A DNA stretch of 64,000 nucleotides from Verrucomicrobiia bacterium (GTDB lineage: Bacteria; Verrucomicrobiota; Verrucomicrobiia; Verrucomicrobiales; Akkermansiaceae): assembly GCA_947462875.1 (NCBI GenBank), contig CANHQJ010000013.1, forward strand, positions 41,622-105,621, in the 5' to 3' direction. This document shows, in pieces, positions 8,595 to 20,361 of this stretch. The translations under genes were made by a program, and so were the position numbers. Under the pieces are notes generated by a model. It saw only the letters and a program-made list of their open reading frames with translations, was not told the DNA's origin and made no database searches. Numbering within the stretch: the first letter of the stretch is position 1; each line of letters begins with the position of its first letter.

Positions 8595-9497
8595 ATGAAA
8601 TTGATAGTCATACGAGAGTTGGTGCTTCGCTTGCGGAGCAAGGGTTTTTTGATCGCTGCCAGCGGTGCGATGGGCCTGGTGATTTCCTCCTGCACGACGG
8701 GTGGTGTGGCTTATAAGCCCGTTGATTCATCGCGGATGCCGAGCAATGCGCCAGAGACGAGCGCGGAGTTCGGCGGGACCATGCAACGGGCGAAGATCAA
8801 GCCGCAAGCATTCGGCTCCGTTGATTCCGCCGAAGCCTTCGCCAAGCCCGCGAAGGAACGCCCCGGCCTGGCGACGACCTGGGGCAAGATGGTCAATTCA
8901 CCGCTCGGTGATCTGCGTTTCACCCGTGCCAGCTCCGGACCTGTGGGAGTGGATGCCATTTTTTACAACAACCGTGAGGGGCTCGCGGCGATGGATGCCA
9001 TGGACCTGAAAGTGGACGCGTTGCAAACGGCGGCGGGAGGCATCATCCAGTGGGGCATCAAGGGCGGCATCGGCTATCTGCCCGCGTATAAATCCTGGAC
9101 CACCGGAGGCTATCGTCGCTTCGCCCAAGGTGCCCACGGCGGCACGTATAGCATCGTCATCAAGAATGTCTGCAAATGCCGCGTGCAAGTGGTGGCGAGT
9201 GTGGATGGTCTGGACGTGCTCGATGGCAAGCCCGCCAGCGTATCGCGTCCCGGCTATGTGATCGATCCGGGGAAAACTCTGGAAATCAAAGGATTCCGCA
9301 CGAGCTATGAGGCGGTGGCTGCTTTTCAATTCAGCAGCGTCTCGGAATCATACGCGAATCTTCGACACGGCGATACGCGCAACGTGGGCGTGATCGGCAT
9401 CGCTGTCTATACCGAAAAAGGCGCGGATCCCTGGACGTGGATGCCGCGGGAGGTGCAGCAACGTCAAACGGCGAATCCCTTTGCCACCGCTCGCTAA
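8595..9497 (+). CDS. Hypothetical lipoprotein
   Basis: A 300-residue protein from the ATG at 8595. The frame is open further upstream to 7983 but there overlaps the gene on the other strand. Its N-terminus is a basic region, a hydrophobic stretch and a lipobox (VISSC, Cys33), so lipid anchoring is likely. The mature part has a Cys-containing segment (IVIKNVCKCRVQVV) that looks like a beta-sandwich. I do not recognise a family. A second small lipoprotein gene follows 19 bp later. Confidence 0.75.
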   Translation: MKLIVIRELVLRLRSKGFLIAASGAMGLVISSCTTGGVAYKPVDSSRMPSNAPETSAEFGGTMQRAKIKPQAFGSVDSAEAFAKPAKERPGLATTWGKMVNSPLGDLRFTRASSGPVGVDAIFYNNREGLAAMDAMDLKVDALQTAAGGIIQWGIKGGIGYLPAYKSWTTGGYRRFAQGAHGGTYSIVIKNVCKCRVQVVASVDGLDVLDGKPASVSRPGYVIDPGKTLEIKGFRTSYEAVAAFQFSSVSESYANLRHGDTRNVGVIGIAVYTEKGADPWTWMPREVQQRQTANPFATAR

Positions 9498-9516
9498 CAT
9501 CTAACAAAAATCGGTC

Positions 9517-9798
9517 ATGCGCCAGATTCTATTGCTAATGATGTGTGGTGTTTTGTCGTCGTGTTGGTGGATTTCCCGGCCCGCGAAGACGTTTGATCAA
9601 GCGCCCGTGCCTCCTTGCAAACCGCCTCCCGTTCCCTCCGTCGAGGTGCCCGTTGCCCAGCCTGTGCCCGGGCGCGATGGCTATGTCTTCAGTCCGTATG
9701 GCAATCGCGTGGTCGATTGCCAGGGACTTGCGAGCGGCACGCTGGTCTATGACCCGTACGACACGGAAGAGCCGCGCCGGAAATTCCGCGTGCCGTGA
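9517..9798 (+). CDS. Small proline-rich lipoprotein
   Basis: A 93-residue protein with a short signal peptide and lipobox (VLSSC, Cys16). A Pro/Val-rich linker follows (residues 30-50), then a short segment (DGYVFSPYGNRVVDCQGLAS) of a kind common in small verrucomicrobial lipoproteins. Its function is unknown. It is probably in one operon with the 300-residue lipoprotein upstream. It ends 9 bp before the convergent pyrophosphatase gene. Confidence 0.7.
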   Translation: MRQILLLMMCGVLSSCWWISRPAKTFDQAPVPPCKPPPVPSVEVPVAQPVPGRDGYVFSPYGNRVVDCQGLASGTLVYDPYDTEEPRRKFRVP

Positions 9799-9807
9799 GC
9801 GGAGTTG

Positions 9808-11874
<2,067 letters not shown>

Positions 11875-11983
11875 AAGACTTGGTAACGTGGATTTGGGTC
11901 AGGTCAGCATTCACGATGCAGTTATTCTGGCAAGAAAATTTTTGGCTTGTCTCGAGAGGACTCATGAGCCGCGCAAATCGGGA

Positions 11984-12013
11984 TTGCCAGTGTGGCTGGG
12001 GGCGTGCTAGGTT
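11984..12013 (+). promoter_or_regulatory. Predicted sigma70-type promoter of the MsbA-like exporter
   Basis: TTGCCA (11984-11989), an 18-nt spacer and TAGGTT (12008-12013). Only 6 nt separate the -10 box from the GTG start at 12020, so transcription would begin at or next to the start codon and the mRNA would be leaderless. No Shine-Dalgarno site is seen. Confidence 0.5.
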
Positions 12014-12019
12014 CCGGCG

Positions 12020-13819
12020 GTGAAACAAACTGGCTTACGACGCTATTATTCCCTGCTGTGGGAGGCACGATTGACTTTCGGAGGGGGGATTCTGGCCGGG
12101 ATTTTGTATGGTCTGGCGAGCGGGCTGGGCCTGCCGACACTGGTAAAGTATGTGTTTCCGATCCTGTTTCGCGATACCAAGGGGATGAATCAGGTGCCGG
12201 CCTGGTTGATCGAGTTCAAGGAGGCATACCTCAACAACTCGGTGGAATCGATGACGATGCTGGTGTGCGCTTTCATTCCGTTGATTTTTCTGGCACGGGG
12301 CTTGTTCGGGTATTTGAATACCTTGCTGATCAACAAGACGGGCTACATCGTGCTGGAGAAAGTGCGGTTGATGGCGTTTTCCAAGCTGCAGCGTTTGCCG
12401 ATGAGTTACTACCACGGCAACAAGTCCGGCGATCTTCTCTCGCGGCTGACCTATGATGCGGAGGTGATCCGCAGTGCGATCGCGCAGGGGAGCAATGACC
12501 TGATCAAGCAGCCAGCCACGCTGATCGCGGCGAGTGCCTATTTGATCTCGGAAGCGATGAAACAGGGTAGCATGGCGATGGCGATGATAGGACTGTTCAC
12601 CATCCCCCTGTGTGTGCTGCCGATCTCGCGGGCCGGCAAACGCATCGCGCGCCGCAGCAAGGCTGTGCAGCGTCAGATGGGGGAAACGTCTTCCACGATC
12701 AATGAGACGCTGCAATCTCCGCTGGAAGTGCGGGTGTATCAATTGGAAAAACGCCAGATGGATGTCTATGGCGGCCAGGTGCGCGAGATTTTGCGGTTGT
12801 TGCTGAAGGTCGTGAAATACAAGGCGATGATTTCTCCCGCGATCGAGTTGGTGGCATCGGTGGGTTTTGCTTTCGCTCTCTATCTGGGCGTGCAGCGCGG
12901 CATGTCTCTGGAGCAATTCATGTCGGTGGGGGCCGCGCTGTTCATGGCCTATGAGCCGGTGAAAAAATTGGGTGCCGTGAATGCCCTGTTGCGTCAGGGA
13001 AGCGCGGCGGCGGAGCGATTGGAAATGATCATGCAGGCGGAGGAGACGGTCACCGAGCCGTCGCCGTCCGAGATCCGCGCGAGCGGGGTGATCCATGGCA
13101 AGGTCGAGTGGTGCGATGTGAGTTTTTCCTACGGCGAGGAGCCCGTGTTGAGCGAGGTGTCCCTGACCGTGGAAAAAGGGGAAATGGTCGCGTTTGTAGG
13201 GCCCAGTGGTTCTGGAAAAACGACTATGGTGAATTTGTTGCCGCGTCTGTTCGATCCCCTGCAGGGGCGGGTGGAGATCGATGGTTGTGACCTGCGGCAT
13301 TGGTCGTTGCGGGACCTGCGGCGCAATATCGCGGTGGTGCCGCAGATGCCGGTGCTGTTCCAGGCCAGTATCATCGATAACATCCGTGTAGGACGGGAAG
13401 ATGCCACTGATGCGGAGGTGGTGGCCGCGGCGGAAAAAGCGCATGCGCATGAATTCATCCAACGCTTACCGGAGGGATATCAGACGGTCGTCGGCGAACG
13501 CGGCTCCAGTCTGTCGGGTGGACAAAGGCAGCGCATCGCGATGGCGCGGGCGTTTCTGAAAAACGCGCCGATTTTGATCCTCGATGAAGCCACCAGCGCG
13601 CTGGATGCGGAGAGCGAGGCGGCTGTGGCGGAGTCCTTGCAGATCCTGTGTGAGGGACGCACGACGTTTCTCATCGCGCATCGTTTTTCCACCATTCGCA
13701 TGGCGAAACGCATCGTCGTGCTCGAGCGTGGGCGCATCGTGGCGAGCGGCACCTTCGAAGAGTTGCAATCGCAGCCCGGCACCTTCCGCAAATTGCTGGA
13801 AGCGGCGGGTGAGGCGTGA
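12020..13819 (+). CDS. MsbA-like ABC exporter (fused permease and ATPase)
   Basis: A 599-residue half-transporter. The N-terminal six-helix exporter domain (to about residue 310) is followed by an ATPase with Walker A (GPSGSGKTT, near 395), signature LSGGQRQR (near 499), Walker B (ILILDEATSALD, near 520) and the H-loop (LIAHRFST). The size and arrangement match MsbA/LipidA-type flippases that move lipid A-core across the inner membrane. Other multidrug or lipid exporters share this form. The start is GTG. The gene stands alone, about 55 bp before the heparinase-like gene. Confidence 0.88.
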   Translation: MKQTGLRRYYSLLWEARLTFGGGILAGILYGLASGLGLPTLVKYVFPILFRDTKGMNQVPAWLIEFKEAYLNNSVESMTMLVCAFIPLIFLARGLFGYLNTLLINKTGYIVLEKVRLMAFSKLQRLPMSYYHGNKSGDLLSRLTYDAEVIRSAIAQGSNDLIKQPATLIAASAYLISEAMKQGSMAMAMIGLFTIPLCVLPISRAGKRIARRSKAVQRQMGETSSTINETLQSPLEVRVYQLEKRQMDVYGGQVREILRLLLKVVKYKAMISPAIELVASVGFAFALYLGVQRGMSLEQFMSVGAALFMAYEPVKKLGAVNALLRQGSAAAERLEMIMQAEETVTEPSPSEIRASGVIHGKVEWCDVSFSYGEEPVLSEVSLTVEKGEMVAFVGPSGSGKTTMVNLLPRLFDPLQGRVEIDGCDLRHWSLRDLRRNIAVVPQMPVLFQASIIDNIRVGREDATDAEVVAAAEKAHAHEFIQRLPEGYQTVVGERGSSLSGGQRQRIAMARAFLKNAPILILDEATSALDAESEAAVAESLQILCEGRTTFLIAHRFSTIRMAKRIVVLERGRIVASGTFEELQSQPGTFRKLLEAAGEA

Positions 13820-13873
13820 GTCTTCGGATTTCCTCATGCAAGTTTTCGCCCGTTCTCCGCGTATGGAAAAGAT

Positions 13874-15661
13874 ATGCGTTTATGGGGACGAGTGATGATG
13901 GGTGTGATTGCTGTGGCGCTCACTCCGATGGCAGTGGCACGGCCTTCCGACCATCCGCACCCGCGGTTGTTGTTTCCCGCATCGATGGAAGCTGCGGTGA
14001 AGCAGCGCATCGCGACCGATCCGTTGGCGGCCGCGTTGCAAAAAAACATCCTTCAGCTGGCTGATGCCGTATTGCGCCAGCGGACCTGTCGGTTTGAAAA
14101 ATCAGATGGCAGGCGTCTGCTGCCGGAGTCGCGTGATGCCTTGCATCGCGTCATTCACTGCGCGTGGGCCTGGCGCATGACGGGGGATCAGAAATACAAA
14201 CAACGTGCTCTGGCGGAAATGGATGCCGCCTGCGCGATGCCGAGCTGGAATCCGGATCATTTCCTCGATACCGCGGAAATGGCCACGGCCATGGCGATCG
14301 GCTATGACTGGCTCCATGCCAGTCTCACTCCCGAACAGCGCAAAAAGTATGCCGATGCCATCGATGAAAAAGGCCTGCTCGCGCTGGTGAACCACAAACA
14401 CAAATGGTGGAAATCGCCAACCAACAACTGGTCGCAAGTGTGCGGCACGGGCATGGAATTCGCCGCGATCGTGCTCGATGAAGTGCAGCCGCAGCGCTGC
14501 GCGGAGGTGCTGGCGGAAAGTCATCAGCTGGTGGAAGACTGCGTGCGGTTTTATCAACCCGATGGCGCCTATCCCGAGGGACCCGGCTACTGGCACTATG
14601 GGAGCAATTATCAAATCATGCACTTCGCCGCTAACCAGGCACTCGCGGGGAAAAAGCCGGTGGCGGACATTTGGAAACAAACGGCGGAATTCATGATCCA
14701 TCAGAGCGGGCCCACGGGTATGTCATTCAATTACGCTGACAGTGGCACGCGAGGATTGCATATCACACCGGCGCAGACATGGATCGCGGGGCAATTTCCC
14801 CGGAGCGCCCTGCCGCGCTGGGTCCGCGATGCATTGGGAACTTTGCTGAAGCAATGGCAGGCGGGCGTCACTCCCGGTGAAGCGCGCTTTCATCCGCTGC
14901 ATTTGCTGTGGTTGCCGCCGCCCGCGGAACAGGCACCGGCATTCTCACTCACGGCCCGATTCGGCGGCGAGCAGGAAATCGCATTGGCCCGCACATCGTG
15001 GAATGCCGATGCCGCCTGGCTCGCCATCAAGGGCGGCACGGGGGCGGCGAGCCACGGGCATCTGGATGCCGGATCGTTTGTCTATGAAGCGGGTGGTGTG
15101 CGCTGGTTCTCTGATCTTGGCTCGGACAATTACAATATGCCCGGCTATTTCGGCAAACAGCGCTGGGAGTATTTCCGCTTGAACAATCGTTCGCACAACA
15201 CCTTGGTCATCGGCGATGCGTTGCAGGCGGCACCCATGCCCGGTTGTCCCGTGTCACCATGGAGCGAGGAAAAAGGGCAGCTGTCGAGTTGCACCATCGA
15301 TCTCACACGCGCATACGCGCAGCAGTGTGCGCTGGCCAAGCGTTTGGTGACATTTGATCGCGGCACGGGCGGTGTGACCTTGGAGGATCGCATCGAAAAA
15401 CCGATAGGCGAGGTGCGCTGGGCGGTGGTGACCGATGCCAGCATCAAGATCCAAGGTCGTGAAGTGCTGCTTCAGAAAAAAGGCAAAACGCTCGTGCTGC
15501 GGCGCGATGATATCATGGGCGGCGATTGGCAGGAGTTTTCCCTGAAGCCTCCCACCGCGGAGGAAAATCAGAACGAAGGCTATCGGATCATCGGCTTCTG
15601 TGTCGCTCAAAGCGATCAAGTCAAGGTTCGCGTGCAATGGCAACCGGCCCCTAACAAATAA
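13874..15661 (+). CDS. Exported heparinase II/III-like polysaccharide lyase
   Basis: A 595-residue protein with a signal peptide (MRLWGRVMMGVIAVALTPMAVA). The N-terminal alpha-helical toroid (about 30-330) contains the Asn- and His-rich active-site type region 'KSPTNNWSQVCGTGMEF', and the C-terminal beta-sandwich has SHGHLDAGSFVYEAGG, a hallmark of the heparinase II/III family. The family degrades uronic-acid polysaccharides such as heparin, alginate or ulvan-type glycans. The substrate cannot be told here. A TATGGA hexamer lies 6 nt before the ATG, perhaps a -10 box. Confidence 0.85.
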   Translation: MRLWGRVMMGVIAVALTPMAVARPSDHPHPRLLFPASMEAAVKQRIATDPLAAALQKNILQLADAVLRQRTCRFEKSDGRRLLPESRDALHRVIHCAWAWRMTGDQKYKQRALAEMDAACAMPSWNPDHFLDTAEMATAMAIGYDWLHASLTPEQRKKYADAIDEKGLLALVNHKHKWWKSPTNNWSQVCGTGMEFAAIVLDEVQPQRCAEVLAESHQLVEDCVRFYQPDGAYPEGPGYWHYGSNYQIMHFAANQALAGKKPVADIWKQTAEFMIHQSGPTGMSFNYADSGTRGLHITPAQTWIAGQFPRSALPRWVRDALGTLLKQWQAGVTPGEARFHPLHLLWLPPPAEQAPAFSLTARFGGEQEIALARTSWNADAAWLAIKGGTGAASHGHLDAGSFVYEAGGVRWFSDLGSDNYNMPGYFGKQRWEYFRLNNRSHNTLVIGDALQAAPMPGCPVSPWSEEKGQLSSCTIDLTRAYAQQCALAKRLVTFDRGTGGVTLEDRIEKPIGEVRWAVVTDASIKIQGREVLLQKKGKTLVLRRDDIMGGDWQEFSLKPPTAEENQNEGYRIIGFCVAQSDQVKVRVQWQPAPNK

Positions 15662-15666
15662 TCACC

Positions 15667-15990
15667 ATGAGAGAAATTTTCGGCAGTCGTGACGGATCGA
15701 TGGTAGGTCACTACCAATCGATTTTGCAGCAAGCGGGCGTTCCGTCCTTCATCCGCAATGAGCATGCGGCCGCCTTGAGCGAGCTCCAGGGTCCGGCGTT
15801 TTATCCGGTGCTGTGCGTGGATGACGAAAATTATGAAATCGCCATGGAGCTCTTGCAGCCCTACTACCAACAAGCGAAGCAGGCGGTGGAGCAGGTGGAT
15901 TGGGTCTGCCCGCAGTGCGGCGAAACCGTGCCGGGGACCTTTGAGATTTGCTGGAACTGCCAGTATGCGAAAGAGGCGACACCGCTGTGA
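15667..15990 (+). CDS. DUF2007 domain protein with C-terminal zinc ribbon
   Basis: A 107-residue protein. Residues 1-65 resemble the DUF2007 domain (a small ferredoxin-like fold called putative signal-transducing protein). The C-terminus carries two CxxC pairs (CPQCGETVPGTFEICWNC) that should bind one zinc. It follows the heparinase-like gene by 5 bp and is probably translated from the same mRNA, although no functional link is evident. Confidence 0.75.
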   Translation: MREIFGSRDGSMVGHYQSILQQAGVPSFIRNEHAAALSELQGPAFYPVLCVDDENYEIAMELLQPYYQQAKQAVEQVDWVCPQCGETVPGTFEICWNCQYAKEATPL

Positions 15991-16000
15991 GGAGAACGGT

Positions 16001-16960
16001 TTACGCACCGCGCTTCGCCTTTTGCCGCGCATTCCATAAAAACGCCACACCAGCCAGAATCATGAAGAGCGAGTAAAACTGGCCTTTCGTCAGAGCGCCG
16101 ATCATCGCGGAATCGGGTTCGCGGTAGTGCTCCACGAGAGTTCGGAACACCCCGTAGAGAATGAAAAAGATGCCGGTGATCATCCCGTGCGGTGCCTTGG
16201 GATAGCGGAAACGCAGGAACCACATCAGTGCGAACAGCACCACTCCCTCGAGCAGGCCTTCATACAATTGCGAGGGATGCCGCGCGGTGAGATGTTCGGC
16301 GGCGATTTGTTTGACCTCGGGCGAGAGGCGCACGGCTTCGGTGAGCCCGTGCGGGGTGGCCACCATCTCGGCAAACTCCGGCGCGCGATCCGCGCAGGCG
16401 ATGAGGATGCTCTCCTGCACGGTATAACTTTCGGTGGCGAGTGCTTGGGGAAATTTCACGCCCCAGGCGAGATCGGGTGCCACGCGGCCATAGAGCTCGC
16501 CGTTGATGAAATTCGCCAAGCGCCCGAACAACAATCCCAGCGGCGCGACGATGCAGATGCCATCGCCGATGCCCGTCCACGAGAGATTGTGCTTGCTCGC
16601 ATAGTAGTAGGTGAAAAGGGCGACGCCCAGAAAGCCGCCGTGACTGGCCATGCCGCCGTCCCAGACGCGCAGGATGGAAAGCGGGTCCTCGCGCAACAAT
16701 TTCACACCTTCCGTGGGCAGCATGTAAAAGAACACATAGCCCAGCCTGCCGCCGATGAAGACGCCGATCATCGCCAGCAGCGCGATGAAGTCGCCGATGT
16801 TTTTTTCCGCAATGACCCACAGCTTGCGGCGCGAAAGGTAGCAGAGCAGGTAGTAGGCGACGACGAAGGCTAACAGATAGGAGAGCCCATACCAACGCAG
16901 CTTGATGCCGCGCCAGATATCGATGATGACAGGATCCCAGTCGTGGACGTATGCTAGCAC
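16001..16960 (-). CDS. lgt: Prolipoprotein diacylglyceryl transferase
   Basis: A 319-residue inner-membrane enzyme that adds diacylglycerol to the lipobox cysteine of prolipoproteins. Visible Lgt marks are the IKLRWYGLSYLLAF opening, the DGGMASHGGFLG motif with its essential His, GRLANFINGELYGR, and HPSQLYEGLLEG. Some 40 residues between the GELYGR region and HPSQLYE are an insertion relative to the short E. coli form, as in other Verrucomicrobia. The start is GTG at 16960. The many lipoproteins in this window depend on this enzyme. Confidence 0.97.
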   Translation of the reverse strand: MLAYVHDWDPVIIDIWRGIKLRWYGLSYLLAFVVAYYLLCYLSRRKLWVIAEKNIGDFIALLAMIGVFIGGRLGYVFFYMLPTEGVKLLREDPLSILRVWDGGMASHGGFLGVALFTYYYASKHNLSWTGIGDGICIVAPLGLLFGRLANFINGELYGRVAPDLAWGVKFPQALATESYTVQESILIACADRAPEFAEMVATPHGLTEAVRLSPEVKQIAAEHLTARHPSQLYEGLLEGVVLFALMWFLRFRYPKAPHGMITGIFFILYGVFRTLVEHYREPDSAMIGALTKGQFYSLFMILAGVAFLWNARQKAKRGA

Positions 16961-16966
16961 GTGCTG

Positions 16967-16995
16967 AAGACACTACAAAGCCTCACCCAGGTCAA
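16967..16995 (-). promoter_or_regulatory. Predicted promoter of lgt
   Basis: Read on the minus strand: TTGACC (16995-16990), 17 nt, TGTCTT (16972-16967), then 6 nt to the GTG start of lgt. The -35 box is close to consensus and the -10 box is weak. The short distance again suggests a leaderless mRNA. Confidence 0.4.
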
Positions 16996-17040
16996 GCATG
17001 CGTCACGGCCATTCGCAGATTTTGCGATCAGCCGTGCGGG

Positions 17041-18480
17041 TCAACCGTTTGGTTCCTGAGCGGGCGGGCCGGTTTCGAAACGCATCAGCGGGGCGATGAA
17101 TGTCAGTGGCACCTCTCCCGTTTCGCCGTTACGGTTCTTCGCCAGGTTGAGGATAGCGCGGCCTTCTTCTTCTTTGCGCTCCTCCTCGTTTTCGGCGTAG
17201 TAGGCGCTGCGGTAGAGCAGGCCCACCATGTCGGCATCCTGCTCGATCGAGCCGGATTCGCGGAGGTCGGACATGCGCGGGGTGCCGCCACTGCGACCTT
17301 CCGGACCGCGGTTGAGCTGCGCCAGCACGATCACGGGAATGCCCAGCTCTTTGGCCAGTCCCTTGAGACCGGAGGAAATTTCGGCAATCTCCCGCTCGCG
17401 CGAGTTCGCCGCCTGTTTGCTGAGCGAGCGCATGAGCTGCAAGTAGTCCACGGCGATCAATTGGATGTCTTCATCGCGTTTCTTGCGTCGCGCCTTGGCC
17501 CGCAGGTCGTTGATGGTGATGCCGGGGGTGTCGTCGATGAACAATTTCGCGTTGGCGATTTCTTCCGAGGCGCGCTTGATGCTGAGCAGGTCTTTTTTCT
17601 GTGGTAGCAGGCCTTTGCTCAGGTCGGAGAGCTTGTAACGGGCGCGGGAAAACACCAGACGTTGCACGATTTGGAAAGTGGTCATCTCGCAGGAAAACAC
17701 CATCGCGGGCTTGTTTTGATCGAGGCAGATGTGCTCCACGATGTTCATCATGAACGAGGTTTTTCCCATCGACGGACGGGCGGCGATGATGAACATCTCG
17801 CCCGGCTTGAGGCCGCCGCACATGCGGTCCAGCACTTCGTAGCCGGTCATGAAGCCCTGGGATTTTTTCTCCTGACTGCACAGCGCGGCGAAATATTCCA
17901 TCACCTCCTTCACGGCGGACTGGATGGTAACCGCGCGATTGACCTCGGAATTTTCGCGGATCGCGAGGACCGCCGTTTCCACGCTATCGAGCAGTTGCGG
18001 CACGTCTTCGGGATTGTCGAAGGCATTGGCGATCGCCTCGTTGCAGGAGTTGATGATGGAGCGCAGGGTGAATTTGTCTTTGACGAAATTCAGGTGGGCG
18101 ATGAAATGCCCGGAATTCGGCGCGTAGGAATAGAGCTCGGTGAGGGCCGCGGGGCCGCCCACACTCTCGAGCAGTCCTTTGTCGATGAGTTTCTGCACCA
18201 GCGACACGAGTTCGACCTCGATGCCTTTTTCGAAAAATTCCAGCAGCAGCTCAAAAACAATGCCGTGAGCGGGTAGGTAAAAGTGCTGTTTGGTCAGCTT
18301 TTCCTCAATGGCCGTGCTGATGTTTTCGAGCGGGTTTTGCAGCATGGAGCTGAGAATCGACTTCTCCGGTCCGAGGGCGTGGGGCATGGCGCGCATGACA
18401 TCATCGACCTTCGCTTCGTTGCCTTGTTGCAGCGAAAATTTGCTTTTGTCGGAAGTGCTTGCTTGTTCGGCGGCGATCAT
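17041..18480 (-). CDS. dnaB: Replicative DNA helicase
   Basis: A 479-residue hexameric helicase from the ATG at 18480. A start at 18543 would add 21 residues with no match to the family. The N-terminal domain begins at MPHALGPEKSILSSMLQ, and the RecA-like domain has Walker A (ARPSMGKTSF, about residues 232-241), 'VFSCEMT', and the Walker B/H4 region LIAVDYLQLM. The conserved motif VIVLAQLNRGPEGR follows, and the C-terminus is standard. It unwinds DNA at the fork and loads primase. It ends about 45 bp before the promoter of lgt on the same strand. Confidence 0.96.
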   Translation of the reverse strand: MIAAEQASTSDKSKFSLQQGNEAKVDDVMRAMPHALGPEKSILSSMLQNPLENISTAIEEKLTKQHFYLPAHGIVFELLLEFFEKGIEVELVSLVQKLIDKGLLESVGGPAALTELYSYAPNSGHFIAHLNFVKDKFTLRSIINSCNEAIANAFDNPEDVPQLLDSVETAVLAIRENSEVNRAVTIQSAVKEVMEYFAALCSQEKKSQGFMTGYEVLDRMCGGLKPGEMFIIAARPSMGKTSFMMNIVEHICLDQNKPAMVFSCEMTTFQIVQRLVFSRARYKLSDLSKGLLPQKKDLLSIKRASEEIANAKLFIDDTPGITINDLRAKARRKKRDEDIQLIAVDYLQLMRSLSKQAANSREREIAEISSGLKGLAKELGIPVIVLAQLNRGPEGRSGGTPRMSDLRESGSIEQDADMVGLLYRSAYYAENEEERKEEEGRAILNLAKNRNGETGEVPLTFIAPLMRFETGPPAQEPNG

Positions 18481-18668
18481 GCGGTGCGCAGGATGGCAAA
18501 TTGTGCCCCCGCTCGTCAATGCTGCCGAGCGGTTCGCGTGCATTTTGTCGGCGAGCCCTTGTCGGGAAAAGGGAAGGGGAGAGGCCGCCCGGTGAGTTGC
18601 GGCGAAAATTTTCTCGAAAAAGACTTGTTCGCCCCGTAGCTTGCCACAAGTTTGTTGCCGCGCCCGTC

Positions 18669-19361
18669 ATGATACCTACGATCTTTTCCTGTGAACACGC
18701 CACCTGTGCCGTGCCAGATGCTTACAAAGAAGCGCTGAGCCAGGACATGGAGCGTATCACCTCGCCTGAGGGCTGGGATCTCGGCGCGCTGAATCTGGCG
18801 CAGGCCTTGTCGATGAAATTCCGCACGCCGCTGGTGCATTGCGAGATTACCCGGCTCATCATCGATTGCTACTTGCAGGATCCCACACCTGAGCGCTGGA
18901 GCGATTTATCGATGAAGCTGACCGAGCAGCAGCGCGAAAAACTCCACGAACGCCAGCTCGTGACGCACCTCAGCGCCCTGCGCCAGCGGATCTCGACGGA
19001 ACTGGAGCGGAATGCCTCCGTGCTGCATGTCTCGGTGCATACCTTTGACCCGGCTCTCCATCCGGATCTGCACGTCTGCTTGCTCTACAGCGAAGGTCGC
19101 GTGGGCGAGTCATCGCTGGCCCTGCAATGGCTGCAAGCGATGCAGGAAAAACTTCCCGCTCTCACCATCAAGGGCAATCAGGTGTTTTATCCCGAGCAGA
19201 CCAAAACCATTCTCGACACATTGCGTAAGGAGCGCTCCTCCGCGCAGTATCAAGGCATCGAACTGCAAGTCAGCAATCAGATGTTTCTCGAAGCCCAGCC
19301 GATGCGCTGGGATGCGTTCAAGAATGGCTTGATCGAGTCCCTGCGCACCGTGGTCGTGTGA
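18669..19361 (+). CDS. N-formylglutamate amidohydrolase-like protein
   Basis: A 230-residue protein from the ATG at 18669. The frame is open further upstream but overlaps the dnaB promoter region. It opens with IFSCEHATCAVP, close to the metal-site motif SCEHAxNxVP of the FGase family. It continues with TPLVHCEITRLIID and a VSVHTFDP strand, both family-like. The family hydrolyses N-formylglutamate or related amides in amino-acid catabolism. Family by eye; true substrate unknown. Convergent with the epimerase gene, 4 bp away. Confidence 0.72.
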   Translation: MIPTIFSCEHATCAVPDAYKEALSQDMERITSPEGWDLGALNLAQALSMKFRTPLVHCEITRLIIDCYLQDPTPERWSDLSMKLTEQQREKLHERQLVTHLSALRQRISTELERNASVLHVSVHTFDPALHPDLHVCLLYSEGRVGESSLALQWLQAMQEKLPALTIKGNQVFYPEQTKTILDTLRKERSSAQYQGIELQVSNQMFLEAQPMRWDAFKNGLIESLRTVVV

Positions 19362-19365
19362 TGCC

Positions 19366-20361
19366 TCAGGTCGCCGTGGCCCACACGCGGGCCCCCATGG
19401 CGCGGCGTTCTTTGGTGGCGAAAAATCCCTCCAACCCCGGCCGCGCGAGTAGGTCGGCGATCATCGTGTTCGGTGTGCGATAGCGCCAGCGGAAACCTTC
19501 TTCCTCCAGTCGCAGCGGTCGCACCCAGCGGCTCTTGAGAACCAGCTCGGCCTCCGTGCGCAGCATCCATGCGCCCAGTTTGACAAGTGGTGCGGGTGCG
19601 TGCAATCCCACGGGCATCGCCAGTTCCTCACGCAGCGATTGTTGCAGATTCCGGTTGGTGCAGGCCTCGGGCACGGTGAGGTTGAAGACGCCGTCCAGCA
19701 GCGGATTGCCGACGAGAAAATCCAGTGCCGCCAGCCAGTCCTGCATGTGGATCCAGCTCACGCGCTGGCGTCCAGTTCCCTGCGCGCCGCCCAGTCCCCA
19801 ACGGGTGAGGCGAGCCAGCACATCGAATGCCGAGCGGCGTTCGTTCGCCATGACGATGCCCGTGCGCAAGGCGATCTTGCGTGTTTCCGCTGGTGTTTTT
19901 TCGCGGAAAAAGGTCTCCTCCCACGCCCGCGCCACGCCCACCGAGAAGCCCTCGCCCATCTCGCCGCGCCATTCGTCCTGCGGCCCATCCTCGGCATGCC
20001 GATACCACGTCGCCGTGCTGGCATTCATCCACAGAGCGGGTGGTTTTTTGCACTGACGGATGGCCCGGGCGATCGCGCGTGTGCTATCGACGCGCGAGTC
20101 GAAAATCTGATTGCGGTTCCGCTCGTTGTAGCGGCAATCGACCGAGCGACCGCTGAGATTCAACACCACGGCGGCACCCTCCAGCGCGAGCTCCCAGGGA
20201 CCGCTGTTTTTTCCATCCCACGGCAAGAACATGCCATCGCCACTCCACCCTTCACGATGGCGTGCGATGGCGACAATTTCATATCCCTTGCGCGCCCAGT
20301 GACGGCTAAGATAGCGACCTAAAAATCCATTGGCTCCGAAAATGACTGCGATTGGTTTCAT
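19366..20361 (-). CDS. TIGR01777-family NAD(P)-binding epimerase (YfcH-like)
   Basis: A 331-residue extended short-chain dehydrogenase from the ATG at 20361. It has the nucleotide-binding opening AVIFGANGFLGRYL, then LNLSGRSVDCRY. The downstream WMNASTATWYRH holds the Ser/Tyr region, and VSWIHMQDW and a DUF1731-type C-terminus complete the TIGR01777 pattern. The natural substrate of this family is not known. The start overlaps the stop of the DCC gene (ATGA), so the two are translationally coupled. It is the last gene of the GbsR-led operon. Confidence 0.88.
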   Translation of the reverse strand: MKPIAVIFGANGFLGRYLSRHWARKGYEIVAIARHREGWSGDGMFLPWDGKNSGPWELALEGAAVVLNLSGRSVDCRYNERNRNQIFDSRVDSTRAIARAIRQCKKPPALWMNASTATWYRHAEDGPQDEWRGEMGEGFSVGVARAWEETFFREKTPAETRKIALRTGIVMANERRSAFDVLARLTRWGLGGAQGTGRQRVSWIHMQDWLAALDFLVGNPLLDGVFNLTVPEACTNRNLQQSLREELAMPVGLHAPAPLVKLGAWMLRTEAELVLKSRWVRPLRLEEEGFRWRYRTPNTMIADLLARPGLEGFFATKERRAMGARVWATAT